A stretch of 25,044 bases of DNA. It comes from CAZIRO01 sp964541595 (GTDB taxonomy: Bacteria; Acidobacteriota; HRBIN11). Location of the stretch: positions 1 to 25,044 of the forward strand of contig CAZIRO010000018.1 in assembly GCA_964541595.1 (NCBI GenBank). The letters are read 5' to 3'. This document shows positions 23,307-25,044 of this stretch, piece after piece. How positions within the stretch are numbered: position 1 is the stretch's first letter; each line of letters starts with the position of its first letter. The position numbers and the translations under genes were made by a program. The notes beneath the pieces were generated by a model. The model was not told the DNA's origin. It saw nothing but the letters and a program-made list of their open reading frames with translations, and did no database searches.

Positions 23307-24913
23307 ATGGCACATCCGTCTCATGTAACCACGGACAGGTTGCTGGCGTTCTTGCAGGATCCGGCCGAGTACCCGCATCGGCCGAAACGGGTTCGGATCG
23401 TACAGACCCACATCTCAATCGTGGCCATCGCGCCACCCTATGTGTACAAGGTCAAAAAACCCGTGGATTTCGGGTTTGTGGACTTTTCAACTCTGGAGAA
23501 GCGTCGATACTTCTGCGAACGGGAAGTGGTTCTGAATCGGCGGTTATGTCCGTACATTTATCTCGGTGTGCTTCCGATTTCCCGTAAAGGGTCCCGGCTG
23601 GTAGGGGGGAAGGCGACGCGATCGTTGAATATGCCGTGCACATGCGCAAACTCTCCGAACGGTTTTTCATGAAACGGCTGCTGACCCGTGGGGAACTTAC
23701 TGAAGACCATATCGATCGGGTGGTGCGAACGCTCGTCCGGTTCTATCGATCGCAGGTACCGACCCCGGAGATCGCCGTTTGGGGCCAGGTCGACCGCATT
23801 CGGTGCAATACGGATGAGAACTTCGCACAGACGGAACAGTTCATCGGGGACACGATTGAACGTCCGGTATTTCTGGCGATCCGCTATTATACGGACCGAT
23901 TCTATACGTTGGCCGCGGATCGGTTTGCCGCACGGGTACGCGAGGGCTGGATCCGGGACTGCCACGGGGATCTGCATCTGGGACACATCCACATCACGCC
24001 CCGCCGGGTCTGTATATACGACTGTATCGAATTCAACGATCGGTTTCGCTACATTGACGTAGCAAACGACGTAGCGTTTCTGGCGATGGATCTGGATTAT
24101 CACGGGCGTCCCGATCTGGCGCGACACTTCCTCGACCGCATGGCCGTCGCGCTGGGGGATCCGAATATGCATACGGTGCTCAATTTTTACCGGTGCTACC
24201 GGGCGTATGTACGCGGAAAGGTGGAAAGCATGCGTGCTGCGGATCCTCAGGTGTTCCCATCGGCGCGTGCGTCTGCACGGAATCGTGCCCGGAAGTACTT
24301 TCAGTTGGCGTTGCGGTATGCCGTTGCGGGGGCGGATCCGCTGGTGGTTGTGGTCATGGGTCCGATCGCGACCGGCAAATCCACCGTGGCGGCATACCTG
24401 GGGCATGCGCTCGGATGGCCTGTATACGCTTCGGACGTCCTGCGGAAAGAACTCGCAGGCCTGCCGTTATACATGCGCCCTCGACCGGAAAACCGTGCCT
24501 GGCTGTATGCTTCGGAAATGAAGCAACGGGTATATGCTGCGCTGATCGACCGCGCGCGTGCGGCGATCCGGACACATCGGGGTGTCATCCTGGACGCCAC
24601 GTTCGGTCGACATGAATATCGTGAACGGCTGAGGAACGCGTTTCAGGATACCGGCGTTCCCTGTGTGTTCATCGAGACAACCGCGTCCCCGGACGTCATC
24701 CGGCACCGGTTGCGATTGCGTGCGCGGGCCGATCGGGTCGTTTCTGACGCACGTGAGGAGGACATGACATACCTGCTCCGTGCGTATGAACCACCGGACG
24801 AACTCCCTGAACACCTGCATGTGCGCGTTTCCACGGAAATGGCTCCGGAAGAAGTCCGTACGGTCGTGCTTCGGGAGATGGTCGAACGCCATTTGCACCG
24901 TGAAGTGAAGTGA
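23307..24913 (+). CDS. Aminoglycoside-phosphotransferase-like / P-loop kinase fusion with a frameshift
   Basis: Belongs to a family of about 510-540 residues, often annotated as bifunctional aminoglycoside phosphotransferase/ATP-binding protein; the true substrate is unknown. The N-terminal kinase part has YVYKVKKPVDFGFVDFSTLE, EYAVHMRK, catalytic DCHGDLHLGHI and DCIEFNDRFRYIDVANDVAF. The C-terminal part is an AAA/zeta-toxin-like nucleotide kinase with P-loop GPIATGKST and later LDATFGRHEYR. The reading frame breaks in a run of six G (23604-23609): as written the first part ends out of frame, but seven G would give LVGGEGDAIVEYAVHMRK, exactly the family sequence. So this is either a sequencing/assembly slip or a fresh inactivating deletion. 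ATG 23307 follows GGACGG; GTG 23274 is an alternative. The gene is divergent from the efflux operon. Confidence 0.85.
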
Positions 24914-25044
24914 CGAGAGGAAAGCAACGACGAAGGTGTCAATACACGACATTTGGGATCGGGACAGGAAATGGGACATGAGAACCACGGGATCCACAGG
25001 TGTGCCGGTAGCCACCGGTCTCAGGTCCCGGGTGTCGGGTCTCA
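24914..25044. other. Gene-free right edge
   Basis: After the kinase stop codon there is no ORF with coding character. The stretch holds a GGGACAGGAAATGGGACATG direct repeat of GGGACA and ends in the dispersed repeat. Confidence 0.6.
25017..25039 (+). repeat. 23-bp dispersed repeat, copy 2
   Basis: Identical in sequence and orientation to 14756-14778; the bases that follow (TCTCA) suggest a further unit starting at the window edge. Confidence 0.85.

Noticed and set aside
24978..25044. A gene start at the right edge (ATG at 24978)
   Set aside because: The frame runs through the dispersed repeat, has no good ribosome site and no coding character.

Overview
The window reads as a chromosomal segment of a double-membraned bacterium with moderately high GC. 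The diderm assignment rests on a TolC-type channel, a lipoprotein adaptor, an RND pump and a LolA-like outer-membrane lipoprotein-sorting protein. Most genes have clear Shine-Dalgarno sequences and several have sigma70-type promoters (best: TTGACA-17-TAGTAT before paaA). That argues against a typical Bacteroidota, although the tandem amidohydrolase at the left edge is common there. I cannot fix the phylum. A run of 100 N flanked by an exact 55-nt duplication shows this is a scaffold from a de Bruijn-type assembly.

Layout. 1-3081 (-): an exported double-domain amidohydrolase, cut by the window edge. 3177-5283 (+): a small membrane-anchored coiled-coil protein, ribose-phosphate pyrophosphokinase (prs) and a LolA-like protein. 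7502-5323 (-): a probable operon of GNAT acetyltransferase, cobalamin-binding mutase subunit and NagZ-type glycosidase, preceded by a good promoter and a leader with three consecutive hairpins. 9614-7644 (-): a KimA-like potassium transporter, divergent from an FtsR-like MerR regulator (9914-10675, +); their shared intergenic region holds three copies of a 14-bp motif. 13070-10712 (-): a phenylacetyl-CoA epoxidase module in the order paaA, paaD (MIP18 part), paaB, paaC, paaD (zinc-ribbon part), so PaaD is split in two. 13251-13966 (+): a second membrane-anchored coiled-coil protein built from 33-bp repeats and broken by the assembly gap. 14065-14742 (+): a methyltransferase with a signal peptide. 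23084-14963 (-): a tightly packed five-gene operon encoding an unknown helical protein, an arrestin-like membrane protein, and the outer-membrane, adaptor and pump parts of an HME-type RND system. 23307-24913 (+): an aminoglycoside-phosphotransferase-like/P-loop kinase fusion with one frameshift in a G run.

The most interesting points are the arrestin-like and unknown proteins translationally coupled to an RND efflux system, the three-copy operator between the potassium transporter and the MerR regulator, the split PaaD, the structured leader before the GNAT-B12 operon, and the assembly signature inside the hendecad repeats. A 23-bp dispersed repeat occurs at 14756 and again at the right edge. 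No tRNA, rRNA, CRISPR array or transposase is visible, and no gene-free stretch exceeds 300 bases.
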